Positions 8,822 through 16,818 of a DNA stretch of 64,000 nucleotides are shown one piece after another. The DNA comes from Chloroflexi bacterium HGW-Chloroflexi-3 (GTDB lineage Bacteria > Chloroflexota > Anaerolineae > Anaerolineales > Anaerolineaceae). The stretch is taken from positions 62,001 to 126,000 of the forward strand of contig PHBX01000002.1 in NCBI GenBank assembly GCA_002842045.1, given 5' to 3'. Every line of letters begins with the position of its first letter. The first letter of the stretch is position 1. The notes below the pieces were generated by a model that did no database searches, was not told the origin of the DNA, and saw nothing but the letters and a program-made list of their open reading frames with translations. A program made the position numbers and the translations under genes.

Positions 8822-9494
8822 AACATCATTTTTTAAAGCCATGTTTGCTGTTGTGTGGAAAGACTTGATTGCAGAACTGCGTGGAAAAGAATTAATCAGT
8901 GCCATGCTGGTTTTTGCCCTTCTGGTTATCTTCATATTCAATTTTGCTCTGGAGCTAGACCCGAAAACACGATCTGCATTAACCGCCGGAATATTATGGG
9001 TTACCATCATTTTTGCCGGGAATCTGGGTTTGAATCGTTCAATGGCTGTCGAAAAAGACCGTGGATGTCTGGATGGTTTATTATTAGCTCCGGTGGATAG
9101 AACAGCTATTTACTTTGGCAAAAGTATTGCAAACTGGATATTCATGCTGATTGTAGCGATGATTGTCCTGCCAATTTACAGTATTCTATATAATACCAAC
9201 ATTATTTCCCCCGCCTTACTTTTAGTGATACTTCTCGGATCTGAGGGTTATGTCGCTATAGGGACATTGTTGGCTAGTATGGCGGTTCAAGCAAGAACAA
9301 GAGATATATTATTACCCATATTGTTATTTCCTGTTATTTTGCCAGTTTTAATTGCCGCTGTAAAAGCTTCTGCTGGCATTTTGAGTGGATTTCCATTCTC
9401 TGATTTACAGACCTGGTTCAATTTATTGATCGTTTACGATATTATTTTTACATCGGTTGCATTTATGGTTTTTGATTCTGTCGTAGAAGAATAA
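8811..9494 (+). CDS. ccmB: haem exporter permease CcmB
   Basis: The 227-residue membrane protein has six hydrophobic segments and the CcmB opening VVWKDLIAELRGKE, typical of the family, followed by FALLVIFIFNFAL. The motif LNRSMAVEKDRGCLDGLLLAPVD near residue 70 is also characteristic. An upstream in-frame ATG exists at 8775, but ATG 8811 has GGAGGG at 8795-8800 and gives the family's normal length. Forms the membrane part of the CcmAB transporter. Overlaps ccmA by 11 nt, implying coupled translation. Confidence 0.92.
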   Translation: MQPKTSFFKAMFAVVWKDLIAELRGKELISAMLVFALLVIFIFNFALELDPKTRSALTAGILWVTIIFAGNLGLNRSMAVEKDRGCLDGLLLAPVDRTAIYFGKSIANWIFMLIVAMIVLPIYSILYNTNIISPALLLVILLGSEGYVAIGTLLASMAVQARTRDILLPILLFPVILPVLIAAVKASAGILSGFPFSDLQTWFNLLIVYDIIFTSVAFMVFDSVVEE

Positions 9495-9510
9495 TTATTT
9501 GGAGGTGAAA

Positions 9511-10206
9511 ATGAAGAAACCGACTACGCTAAAAATTCTGGATGTTGTAACGCTGGTAGCCTTATTGGGTGCCACAGCCATGGTCTTTTTCTATGCACCC
9601 ATTGAAAGAGTTATGGGAGCGGTGCAAAAAGTGTTCTATTTCCACGTGGCTGCAGGATGGGTTGGCATGCTGTCTTTTCTATTTGCAGCAATTGCAGGCA
9701 TTTTATATTTGGTTAAAAAGACAAAGATATGGGATTTGGTTGGAGTCGCTGCTGTTGAAATTGGGATAATATTTATCTTCATTAATATTGTTACAGGTTC
9801 AATCTGGGCACGCCCAATTTGGAATACCTGGTGGACCTGGGATCCCAGGTTGACGACTGCCACCATCATGGAATTGGTTTATATTGCTTACTTAATGCTC
9901 CGACAGGGGATTGATGACCCCGAACGTCGTTCGAGATTTGGCGCTGTATATGCCATTGTTGGTTTTCTCAGTGTTCCTTTAACCTTTTTCTCAATCCGAA
10001 TTTTCAGAACAATTCATCCTGTTGTAATTGCCGGTTCTGATCCTTCCGCTGTTGGGACATTTGATATGACACCAACCATGTTTCAAACAATGATGGTGAG
10101 TATCGTTGTATTTTCAATCCTTTTCATAGACTTAGTTTGGCATCGAATCCGTTTAGGAAAATTAGCCAATCAGGTTGAAGAGTTGAAATTTAATATTCAA
10201 GATTAG
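9511..10206 (+). CDS. ccmC: haem transfer protein CcmC
   Basis: CcmC attaches haem to apo-CcmE using its tryptophan-rich loop. The 231-residue protein has six membrane helices, an early conserved His in VFYFHVAAGWVG near residue 48, and the WWD segment in IWNTWWTWDPRLTTA near residue 109. A second conserved His lies in FRTIHPVV near residue 169. The ATG at 9511 follows a perfect GGAGG at 9501-9505; the upstream in-frame ATG at 9499 lacks one. 16 nt after ccmB and 22 nt before ccmD. Confidence 0.94.
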   Translation: MKKPTTLKILDVVTLVALLGATAMVFFYAPIERVMGAVQKVFYFHVAAGWVGMLSFLFAAIAGILYLVKKTKIWDLVGVAAVEIGIIFIFINIVTGSIWARPIWNTWWTWDPRLTTATIMELVYIAYLMLRQGIDDPERRSRFGAVYAIVGFLSVPLTFFSIRIFRTIHPVVIAGSDPSAVGTFDMTPTMFQTMMVSIVVFSILFIDLVWHRIRLGKLANQVEELKFNIQD

Positions 10207-10228
10207 GATATAGTAAAAAGGTGCGAAA

Positions 10229-10381
10229 ATGAATTCTACAATAGATACATTAAACTATTTTATTGCTGGGTACATAGTAATTTTTGGCTCAATCATAGGC
10301 TATGTCATCAGCCTTTACGTACGCTGGAAGAATCTTAAGCAAGAAGAAGAAATATTATCCGAGAGCATGGATCAGAAATAA
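10229..10381 (+). CDS. ccmD: small haem exporter protein CcmD
   Basis: A 50-residue reading frame directly after ccmC, easy to miss because of its size. Translation: a short polar N-terminus, one membrane helix (YFIAGYIVIFGSIIGYVI), then a basic-acidic tail YVRWKNLKQEEEI. This is the CcmD layout: one helix with a cytoplasmic charged tail containing the LYVRWK-like signature. CcmD is needed to release holo-CcmE from CcmABC. The preceding AAAAGGTG gives an acceptable SD. The stop codon abuts the convergent homoserine dehydrogenase stop at 10382 with no spacer. It completes the ccmABCD set. Confidence 0.85.
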   Translation: MNSTIDTLNYFIAGYIVIFGSIIGYVISLYVRWKNLKQEEEILSESMDQK

Positions 10382-11428
10382 TTATCGATAAACATAATAT
10401 TTCTTAAGAATGCTCATGATATCTGCTAACATACCATATGCGGTTGTTAATGGACCAGGATCTTTTTCAAGAATCCCCAGACCAGGTAGAACATCAGACT
10501 CAAATTGAACAAATGAACTTGTTCCGTTGACGATGTAAAGGAGAGAATCTGCTTTAACGGTCTGAGGTTGAACACTGGCTCCTATTAATCGACTTCCCTG
10601 TCGTTTGGCAGTACAGACTAACTTCCATTTTTCGCCATTCTCCTTGGCTGACATGATCATTTCTGGTGTTATCTCGCGGATGCCTTTACGATCTACCTGA
10701 TGCGGAGTTATCGAAATTCCCATGAGGACAGAGACCAATGCCGCAACCTTTATCGCTGCATCCCAACCATCGATATCTGCACTTGGATCTGTTTCAGTAA
10801 TACCTATGTTCTGGGCCTGAGCCACTGCTTCTTCGAAAGTTGCCCCGGCGGTCATCAGATCCAGGAGATAATTTGTGCAGGAATTAAGAATACCCGAAAA
10901 TCCTTTCAGATCGATCAACGGTAATGTCTCTCTGAAAAGGGAGAAAATTGGTGCGCCATCCATAACGGCAGATTCAAAATAAAAACCTTTTCTTCGATCA
11001 ACAGCCAGTTTCGATAATTCTTTATGACCGTATACTACTGGTCCTTTGTTGGCTGTTACAACATGTTTTCCGCGATTAAGAGCAATTTTATTGTAAGACA
11101 GGGCCGGTTCACCATCGTAAGGGTTTAATGGAGTGCATTCCACGAATATTTCAGCTGAACTTCCATGAATAAAACTTTCCGGAGAAAATACACGATTATC
11201 TTCGGATAAATTTGATAATGATGTTCCCTGGGAGATAAATTCTAAAGCTCTGGCTAAATTAACTCCACCGGAATTAATAGCCGCACCATGATTTCTGGTA
11301 AAGATCCCAGTAACGATAAATTCTAATTCGAATTCTTTTTTTAGCATCTCCTGCTTTTTTAATAGCAAGCTTGCAAAAGCCTGCCCAACATTCCCAAAAC
11401 CCATTAAAGCGATTGAAACTTGGCGCAT
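10382..11428 (-). CDS. hom: homoserine dehydrogenase
   Basis: Catalyses the NAD(P)-dependent reduction of aspartate semialdehyde to homoserine on the way to threonine and methionine. The 348-residue protein has the Rossmann GFGNVGQAF motif at residue 11, VTANKGPVV near residue 125 (conserved Lys), and SCTNYLL plus ETDPSADIDGWDAAIK near residues 180-225, the homoserine-binding and catalytic Lys region. It ends after the catalytic domain; the C-terminal ACT domain of longer forms is absent, so threonine feedback through ACT is not expected. Strong SD (GGAGG) before the ATG. Last gene of a minus-strand run that starts at the glutamine-amidotransferase-like gene. Confidence 0.93.
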   Translation of the reverse strand: MRQVSIALMGFGNVGQAFASLLLKKQEMLKKEFELEFIVTGIFTRNHGAAINSGGVNLARALEFISQGTSLSNLSEDNRVFSPESFIHGSSAEIFVECTPLNPYDGEPALSYNKIALNRGKHVVTANKGPVVYGHKELSKLAVDRRKGFYFESAVMDGAPIFSLFRETLPLIDLKGFSGILNSCTNYLLDLMTAGATFEEAVAQAQNIGITETDPSADIDGWDAAIKVAALVSVLMGISITPHQVDRKGIREITPEMIMSAKENGEKWKLVCTAKRQGSRLIGASVQPQTVKADSLLYIVNGTSSFVQFESDVLPGLGILEKDPGPLTTAYGMLADIMSILKKYYVYR

Positions 11429-11442
11429 TTTATCCTCCGATG

Positions 11443-12198
11443 TTAAATTGGCGGCCAGGGATATGATCTCCGGTTTGGTTCCGGAAGGGGAAATTCAGCC
11501 TGGTCTATCAAGTATAGTCCTCTATTAATCAAGGAGGTTACTTCTAACTCAGATAATAACATATTTAATTTTCTAACCATGCGTAATTTTCCAGATTGTA
11601 ATTTAATAACAAAATTTTTAATTTCCCTTTTCAAATCATCTGGAATTAACAGTCCTGCAAAATCCCATATGACTGTTCGATGTTTAAATTCATGATTGAA
11701 ACACAATCCATGATCGATCAACCATGGTTTATGGTTGGAGTCAAAGATAACATGGCCTGCTTTTCTATCAGCATTATTGATAATTAAATCAAAAATTGCT
11801 ATTTTCATAAATATAATCTGATCATTAATCGGAGCATTGAGATAATGGATTGTTGGATCGTGATCAATAAAGAGTTGCAATGATCCTTTGCCGTAAATAG
11901 CAGGTTGAATACGGAAAATAGTTGCCGGGACGAGATTCCAACCCAATAAATGTGAAACAATGAAAGCAGCGACCTCCCTTTGAGCCAATGTGAAATCTGG
12001 AAAATCCCACAAGGGTCTTTCACCTCTTGAAGGTTTATAGATCGCCTGAACTGATAAATTTGTATCTGAAACCCGGGTTAAGAAAGTTGAATTAGACCCG
12101 CGTAATGCCTGACCAACTAAAGCCAGAGTGCCATTTTGCAGCGTCTGGATGATATGTTTTGTTTTAATATCAGACAATTTAGTGTTTTTTATGCCCAT
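11443..12198 (-). CDS. SCO1664-family PI3/4-kinase-fold protein
   Basis: A 251-residue protein with lipid-kinase-like catalytic signatures: an invariant-Lys candidate in AIYKPSRGERP (about residue 53), the catalytic loop FDLIINNADRKAGHV near residue 137 (NxxRKxxH) and a DHG in place of DFG in LIDHGLCF near residue 162. These features fit the SCO1664 family of small PI3/4-kinase-like proteins that in actinobacteria and Chloroflexi travel with DUF3090. Its ATG lies inside the DUF3090 coding end (20-nt overlap), so the two are translationally linked. Substrate unknown; kinase activity is an inference from the preserved catalytic loop. Confidence 0.78.
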   Translation of the reverse strand: MGIKNTKLSDIKTKHIIQTLQNGTLALVGQALRGSNSTFLTRVSDTNLSVQAIYKPSRGERPLWDFPDFTLAQREVAAFIVSHLLGWNLVPATIFRIQPAIYGKGSLQLFIDHDPTIHYLNAPINDQIIFMKIAIFDLIINNADRKAGHVIFDSNHKPWLIDHGLCFNHEFKHRTVIWDFAGLLIPDDLKREIKNFVIKLQSGKLRMVRKLNMLLSELEVTSLINRGLYLIDQAEFPLPEPNRRSYPWPPI

Positions 12199-12724
12199 TC
12201 TTTTTTGGACACAAATGTCCTTCAGGTTCTATCGGCTCATTACATAAAGGACAGATTGGTCTACCTCGTTGCAGTAATTCAACCCCCCAATTAACAAATT
12301 GGCTTAATTGTTCTCTTGAGCACCAATAATTAACAACCCTTGCTTCTTCCTGTGCTATCATTTGAGAAGCGGGGTCTTCTTGTTCAAAAATAATTTCTTT
12401 AGCAACAACACAAACCTTGTCCTGATCAGGATTAAAAGTTAAGTTGAGATCCCCGATTCTAAATAATGGGTCAACCGGTGGGGTAATACACATATCTGGT
12501 TCAGAAAATTTACCCTCTTCATTATTGAGATCAGGATATTTTTCGTGTAAATTTTCAAAAAAACGGATAATCGCCACTATGAGAGATTGTAATTGTATCT
12601 TTTCGTAAATCAGGGTGATTGTTTCGTTATCGGTTTCCCCTTGAATAAAAAATGTTCTTTGACCTGGTTTTCCAATTGCATCGGTAGTGAGTTTTATACA
12701 GGGATCTAAATTTAATTCAATCAT
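12179..12724 (-). CDS. DUF3090 family protein
   Basis: The 181-residue protein matches the DUF3090 pattern: an N-terminal beta-rich part with GKPGQRTFFIQ and ITLIYEKIQLQSL, a central FRIGDLNLTFNPDQDKV, and a C-terminal putative metal site RPICPLCNEPIEPEGHLCP with CxxC, His and Cys ligands. Function is not known for the family. It is consistently a neighbour of SCO1664-type proteins, and here the two genes overlap by 20 nt. In actinobacteria a histidine-phosphatase-like gene is often the third member; none is present here. Confidence 0.82.
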   Translation of the reverse strand: MIELNLDPCIKLTTDAIGKPGQRTFFIQGETDNETITLIYEKIQLQSLIVAIIRFFENLHEKYPDLNNEEGKFSEPDMCITPPVDPLFRIGDLNLTFNPDQDKVCVVAKEIIFEQEDPASQMIAQEEARVVNYWCSREQLSQFVNWGVELLQRGRPICPLCNEPIEPEGHLCPKKNGHKKH

Positions 12725-12772
12725 ATTATCCTCAAAATTTTATAATCTTAGTATATCAAATCTCACTCCTAA

Positions 12773-13624
12773 TCATTTTTTGTGTACGATGTTGATTTCA
12801 CTTTTATCCTGTGACCATTTGACCTCTTGAATTTCAACATCATGTATTTCAATCAGATTAATAAAATTTTGGAATTCCTTAATGGGTCCACTGGTCAATA
12901 AAATGGTGTTATTTTGATTCTTGTTAGTACCAGAATCAACGTCTTGGGACAATATTCTCATCGTCTGTTTTGCAATAGCTGGGGCAGGGTCAATAACCGT
13001 TACATTTGGTCCAACGATTTCTCTTATCAATGGAATAACAAATGGGTAATGGGTGCAACCCAGAACAACAGAGTCGATTTCATTTTCCAGCATTGGATAT
13101 AAAGCGTTTTCTAGGATATTTCTGGTTTCAATACCTGAAAAATTACCCTTTTCTATTTCCTGAACCAGTCCTGAACAGGTATTTCGATAAATCTTCACAT
13201 TTTTCGCAAATCTTTCAACAACCGAATTATATAATTTGCCCTGGAATGTTGCTGGCGTAGCTAATACGCCTACGTTACCAGTATGTGTTTTTTCCGCAGC
13301 AGGTTTTACCGCTGGTTCCATACCGACAAATGGAATATCAGGAAATTCTTCCCGTAACGGATACAATGCTGCTGCAGAAGCTGTATTGCAGGCAACGACA
13401 ATGATGCCTGCACCTAAACTCAGTAGGAATTGGGTGATTACTTTCGAAAGAGAATAAACTTCTTCTAATTCTCTTGGTCCATATGGAACATGAAATTGAT
13501 CACCAAAATAAATGATGGGAGAATCAGGAATTTGATTGCGTATCTCCCGCAGTACAGATAACCCACCGACACCTGAGTCAAATATGCCAATAGCGTTTTT
13601 TGGAGAAAAAGGAAGTTTATCCAT
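12773..13624 (-). CDS. murI: glutamate racemase
   Basis: Interconverts L- and D-glutamate for peptidoglycan. The 283-residue protein has the two catalytic cysteines in family context: VVACNTASAAAL (Cys near residue 79) and VLGCTHYPF (near residue 190), as well as IGIFDSGVGGLSV and FGDQFHVPYG at the N-terminus. Normal length. The ATG shares one nucleotide (13624) with the preceding gene's stop, so the two are cotranscribed. D-glutamate provision indicates peptidoglycan in this organism. Confidence 0.96.
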   Translation of the reverse strand: MDKLPFSPKNAIGIFDSGVGGLSVLREIRNQIPDSPIIYFGDQFHVPYGPRELEEVYSLSKVITQFLLSLGAGIIVVACNTASAAALYPLREEFPDIPFVGMEPAVKPAAEKTHTGNVGVLATPATFQGKLYNSVVERFAKNVKIYRNTCSGLVQEIEKGNFSGIETRNILENALYPMLENEIDSVVLGCTHYPFVIPLIREIVGPNVTVIDPAPAIAKQTMRILSQDVDSGTNKNQNNTILLTSGPIKEFQNFINLIEIHDVEIQEVKWSQDKSEINIVHKK

Positions 13625-14340
13625 TAGTGTTTTGCTGCGTGAATAAAGGCTTTGAACAATTTTTGGGTGGTTTCAAGATCGAATAACCATTCAGGATGCC
13701 ATTGAACCCCCAGAAAAAAAGGATGGTCTCTGATTTCAACGGCTTCTATGATACCATCGGGAGCAAAAGCAGTTGTTGATAATTTGCTGGGCAGGTTTTT
13801 TATTGCCTGATGGTGTAAAGAATTAACATCGGTGATAGAAATTCCAAGAATTTTATTTAATAAGGAACCAGATTTGATTTCTATAGAATGAGATAATCTA
13901 TTGCGTGGATAATCCGGGAACCAATCGTGTTTTAATGGATCGATTTTTTGATCCTGAATATCTGTATATAAATCTCCCCCCAATGCAACGTTGATGATCT
14001 GAATACCTCGACATATTCCCAGTAACGGTTTGCCGCTCGATTCAGCAGCATGAACCAATTCAAATTCCAGTTTATCCCGATCAATATCAACACCATAGAC
14101 CCGCGGGTGATCTTGACCATTAAACCTTTTGGTTTCGATATCACCACCACCTGTGATCAATATTCCGTCAACACGACTTATAATGGTTTCAATCGAGTGA
14201 GTAGAGATATCCGGTGGAATAACCAATGGGATTCCTCCTGATGCAGATATGGCGTATGAATATTTGTCAATTAAGCAGATTTTTTGAATTCCTGTATCAC
14301 TGCGATCTTTTCCCGCTGTTATTCCAATGATAGGCTGCAT
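13624..14340 (-). CDS. class I glutamine amidotransferase-like peptidase C26 (gamma-glutamyl hydrolase)
   Basis: The 238-residue protein belongs to the PuuD/peptidase C26 group, which hydrolyses gamma-glutamyl bonds such as gamma-glutamyl-GABA. The nucleophile Cys lies in PLLGICRGIQIINVA near residue 105; the His-Glu pair is in FLGVQWHPEWLF near residue 213; LHHQAIK is the usual third motif. An in-frame ATG exists further out at 14364, but ATG 14340 is preceded by AGGAG at good spacing and gives the normal N-terminus MQPIIGITAG. One-nt overlap with murI; the shared glutamate theme is suggestive only. Confidence 0.85.
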   Translation of the reverse strand: MQPIIGITAGKDRSDTGIQKICLIDKYSYAISASGGIPLVIPPDISTHSIETIISRVDGILITGGGDIETKRFNGQDHPRVYGVDIDRDKLEFELVHAAESSGKPLLGICRGIQIINVALGGDLYTDIQDQKIDPLKHDWFPDYPRNRLSHSIEIKSGSLLNKILGISITDVNSLHHQAIKNLPSKLSTTAFAPDGIIEAVEIRDHPFFLGVQWHPEWLFDLETTQKLFKAFIHAAKH

Positions 14341-14367
14341 TCTTTCTCCTGTTTTGTGATACATAAA

Positions 14368-14395
14368 AAAGGTGCAATCTCAGGATTGCACCTTT
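14368..14395 (-). terminator. Rho-independent terminator of rplS
   Basis: A perfect 12-bp inverted repeat (arms 14368-14379 and 14384-14395) around a 4-nt loop. Read on the minus strand it is followed by a run of T (complement of 14365-14370). It sits between rplS and the downstream hydrolase gene, so rplS is probably a transcription unit of its own with some readthrough. Confidence 0.85.
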
Positions 14396-14419
14396 AATGT
14401 TATCACGAATCGATTGAAA

Positions 14420-14767
14420 TTAATTGAATTTTTGTTTGAGACGTGCGCTCTTACCAGTTCGTTTGCGTAAGAAGTAGAGTTTTGCGCGACGAACCCGGCT
14501 GTGTCGTTCTACTTCAACTTTTTCAATTCGAGGAGAGCGAGTTAAAAATGTACGCTCAACACCAATTCCATTGCTGGCAACACGACGAACTGTGAAGGTT
14601 GAATTGGTACCATTGTTATGTTTATAGAGAACTGTACCTTTGAAAACCTGAACGCGCTCGCGCGCACCTTCTTTAATTTTCACATGGACGTTAACTACAT
14701 CACCTGTCCGCAGTTCCGGGACATTGGGGTTTACAGGGGCTTCTAATGATTTTAAGATCTGATCCAT
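14420..14767 (-). CDS. rplS: 50S ribosomal protein L19
   Basis: Component of the large ribosomal subunit near the 30S interface. The 115-residue product has the family signatures LRTGDVVNVHVKIKEGARERVQVF and VERTFLTRSPRIEKVEVERH, and the basic tail KLYFLRKRTGKSARLKQ. The reading frame opens at 14785, but the ATG at 14767, with AAGGA upstream, gives the family start MDQIL. Not linked to rpsP, rimM or trmD here, unlike in many bacteria. Confidence 0.97.
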   Translation of the reverse strand: MDQILKSLEAPVNPNVPELRTGDVVNVHVKIKEGARERVQVFKGTVLYKHNNGTNSTFTVRRVASNGIGVERTFLTRSPRIEKVEVERHSRVRRAKLYFLRKRTGKSARLKQKFN

Positions 14768-14837
14768 TGTTTTTTTCCTTACCAAATGGTTAAATTTTCA
14801 AATTAACAATATAAATCGCCCTGTTGGGCGAGAGCAG

Positions 14838-14866
14838 ATTATAACACGAGATTTTTTTTCCGTAAA
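14838..14866 (-). promoter_or_regulatory. sigma-70-type promoter of rplS with leader hairpin
   Basis: On the minus strand a consensus TATAAT (plus 14838-14843) follows TTTACG (plus 14861-14866) with a 17-nt spacer. Transcription should begin near 14831, so a 5-bp GC-rich hairpin at 14817-14830 would form at the very 5' end of the transcript, about 50 nt before the rplS start. A regulatory leader for L19 is possible but unproven. Confidence 0.6.
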
Positions 14867-14955
14867 GGCAAATTTTGGAACTTATTGTCAGACAATTCAA
14901 AAATGACATTTGAACAATTCGTACGTATTGACATCTATTGTAATCGATAATTAAT

Positions 14956-16818
14956 TTATTCAAGGTAATTTCGAATTGCCTCAACAATTCCGGCGTGGAT
15001 TCCCGGTAAACTTAATAATTCTTCGTCGCTGGCGTTAATGATGCCTTCAATTGATCCAAAATGATTGAGCAATAATTTCCTGCGATGAGATCCAATACCA
15101 GGAACTTTATCCAGTTGGGATGCTAATCCCATGATACTTCTGCGTTTTCGATGGGCGGTGATCGCAAAGCGATGTGCTTCATCCCTAATACGTTGAAGTA
15201 AATACAAACCCTGCGAATTTCGAGGTAGTTTTACTGAGTCAGGTTGATGGGGGAAAAATAGCTCCTCTTCCTGTTTTGCCAACCCTACCAATTTAAATTT
15301 ACCTGGTAGATTGAACGCTTCAATGACTTTTACTGCTTTACCCAATTGCCCTTTTCCGCCATCGACAATTAATATATCAGGGAGAAGGGCAAAGGATTCA
15401 TCAACTTTTCCTCCAATATTGTGATTTTCCTGAGTATTAAACCAACGTTTGAATCTTCTGGTTAATACTTCTTCCATGCTGGCAAAATCATCAGGACCTT
15501 CCACAGTTTTGATATTGAATCTTCTATAGAGTTTGCGATTAGGAACTCCTTGTGTGAAAACCACCATACTTCCCACAGATGCTGTTCCCTGTGTGTTGGA
15601 GATATCGTAACATTCAATGCGGTTTGGAGGTTCGGACAATTGAAATACTGCCTGTAGATCAGCCAAAGCTTCTTCCTGGCGGTTGGTGTCAGCTTCCCAT
15701 TGAGATCGCAAAGCTTTCAGGGTTTCAACTGCATTCTCCTTTGCCATGTTCATTAATTCAACAGGAGTGCCTTCGTGTGGAACGATAATGTCAATTTTTT
15801 CACCACCTCGTTTGGTGTTAAGCCATTGACGAATGATATTCATTTCTTCAATATCATCTGGAAGTAATACGGTTGAAGGTATATTTGCTGCTTCGGAATA
15901 AAATTGTTTCAGAAATTCTTTTATCACTTCCTGATCCTGGGCTTCTTCTGTGCCTTCCAGAATAAAATACTCGCGACCAATCAACTTACCATTGCGAATA
16001 AAGAATATTTGCACACAGGCATCCCGGTCTTCTCTGGCTAAAGCGATAATATCCGAGTCTTTTTCCTCAGTCGAAACTACTTTTTGTTTTTCAACAATTT
16101 GATTGATAGCACGTATTTGGTCACGGATGGTAGCTGCTTTTTCAAATGCCATGTTTTCTGCAGCATCACTCATTTCCACTTCCAGACGATCCACTATTTC
16201 TTCCGTTCTACCATCCAGGAATTCACAAAGGTCATTGATCATATTTCTATAATTCTGTTTATTGATCATACCAATACAGGGACCACTGCATAGTTTGATG
16301 TCGTAATATAAACAAGCGCGTTTATCCTGACCTGTAATCTCTCTGTCACAAGTCAGATATGGAAAGATCTTACGCAATACATCCAGTGTTTGGTGAACTG
16401 CCCACACAGAAGTATAAGGACCAAAATATCTTGAACCATCATTGACCATTCGTCGTGTAACTGAAATTTTTGGGAAAGCATCCGCCCAATGGACTTTAAT
16501 GTAAGGGTAACGTTTGTCATCTTTCAGACGGATGTTGTAAATTGGCCGGTGTTTCTTGATCAGGTTCATCTCCAGGATGAGTGCCTCTAATTCGGTATCA
16601 ACAACAATCCATTCGATATCGATGATATTTTGTATCAGTTGACGGGTTCGCGGATGCTGTCCTCCATTATCATGGAAGTATGAGCGAACTCGATGGCGTA
16701 AATTTACAGCTTTTCCGACATAGATAATATTCCCGGTTTTATTTTTCATTAGATAACAACCAGGTTTATTGGGGAGCGTATCCAGGATTCCCTGTAATGT
16801 TTCTGAAATCTCTATCAT
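14956..16818 (-). CDS. uvrC: excinuclease ABC subunit C
   Basis: UvrC makes both incisions in nucleotide excision repair. The 620-residue protein has the GIY-YIG nuclease domain (LPNKPGCYLMKNKTGNIIYVG, then RVRSYF), a four-cysteine cluster typical of the family (Cys in LTCDRE, DKRACLYYDIKLCSGPC near residues 150-182), the UVR motif near residue 210, the RNase H-like nuclease domain (RIECYDISNTQG; VDGGKGQL) and C-terminal HhH repeats (LDKVPGIGSHRRKLL). ATG 16818 overlaps the gamma-glutamyltransferase stop as ATGA, so this start is preferred to an upstream in-frame one. Confidence 0.97.
   Translation of the reverse strand: MIEISETLQGILDTLPNKPGCYLMKNKTGNIIYVGKAVNLRHRVRSYFHDNGGQHPRTRQLIQNIIDIEWIVVDTELEALILEMNLIKKHRPIYNIRLKDDKRYPYIKVHWADAFPKISVTRRMVNDGSRYFGPYTSVWAVHQTLDVLRKIFPYLTCDREITGQDKRACLYYDIKLCSGPCIGMINKQNYRNMINDLCEFLDGRTEEIVDRLEVEMSDAAENMAFEKAATIRDQIRAINQIVEKQKVVSTEEKDSDIIALAREDRDACVQIFFIRNGKLIGREYFILEGTEEAQDQEVIKEFLKQFYSEAANIPSTVLLPDDIEEMNIIRQWLNTKRGGEKIDIIVPHEGTPVELMNMAKENAVETLKALRSQWEADTNRQEEALADLQAVFQLSEPPNRIECYDISNTQGTASVGSMVVFTQGVPNRKLYRRFNIKTVEGPDDFASMEEVLTRRFKRWFNTQENHNIGGKVDESFALLPDILIVDGGKGQLGKAVKVIEAFNLPGKFKLVGLAKQEEELFFPHQPDSVKLPRNSQGLYLLQRIRDEAHRFAITAHRKRRSIMGLASQLDKVPGIGSHRRKLLLNHFGSIEGIINASDEELLSLPGIHAGIVEAIRNYLE

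Noticed and set aside
14790..14987. 65-codon minus-strand open frame upstream of rplS
   Set aside because: It overlaps the rplS promoter and leader and the uvrC 3' end, has no ribosome binding site and an unnatural composition; the promoter reading explains the region better.
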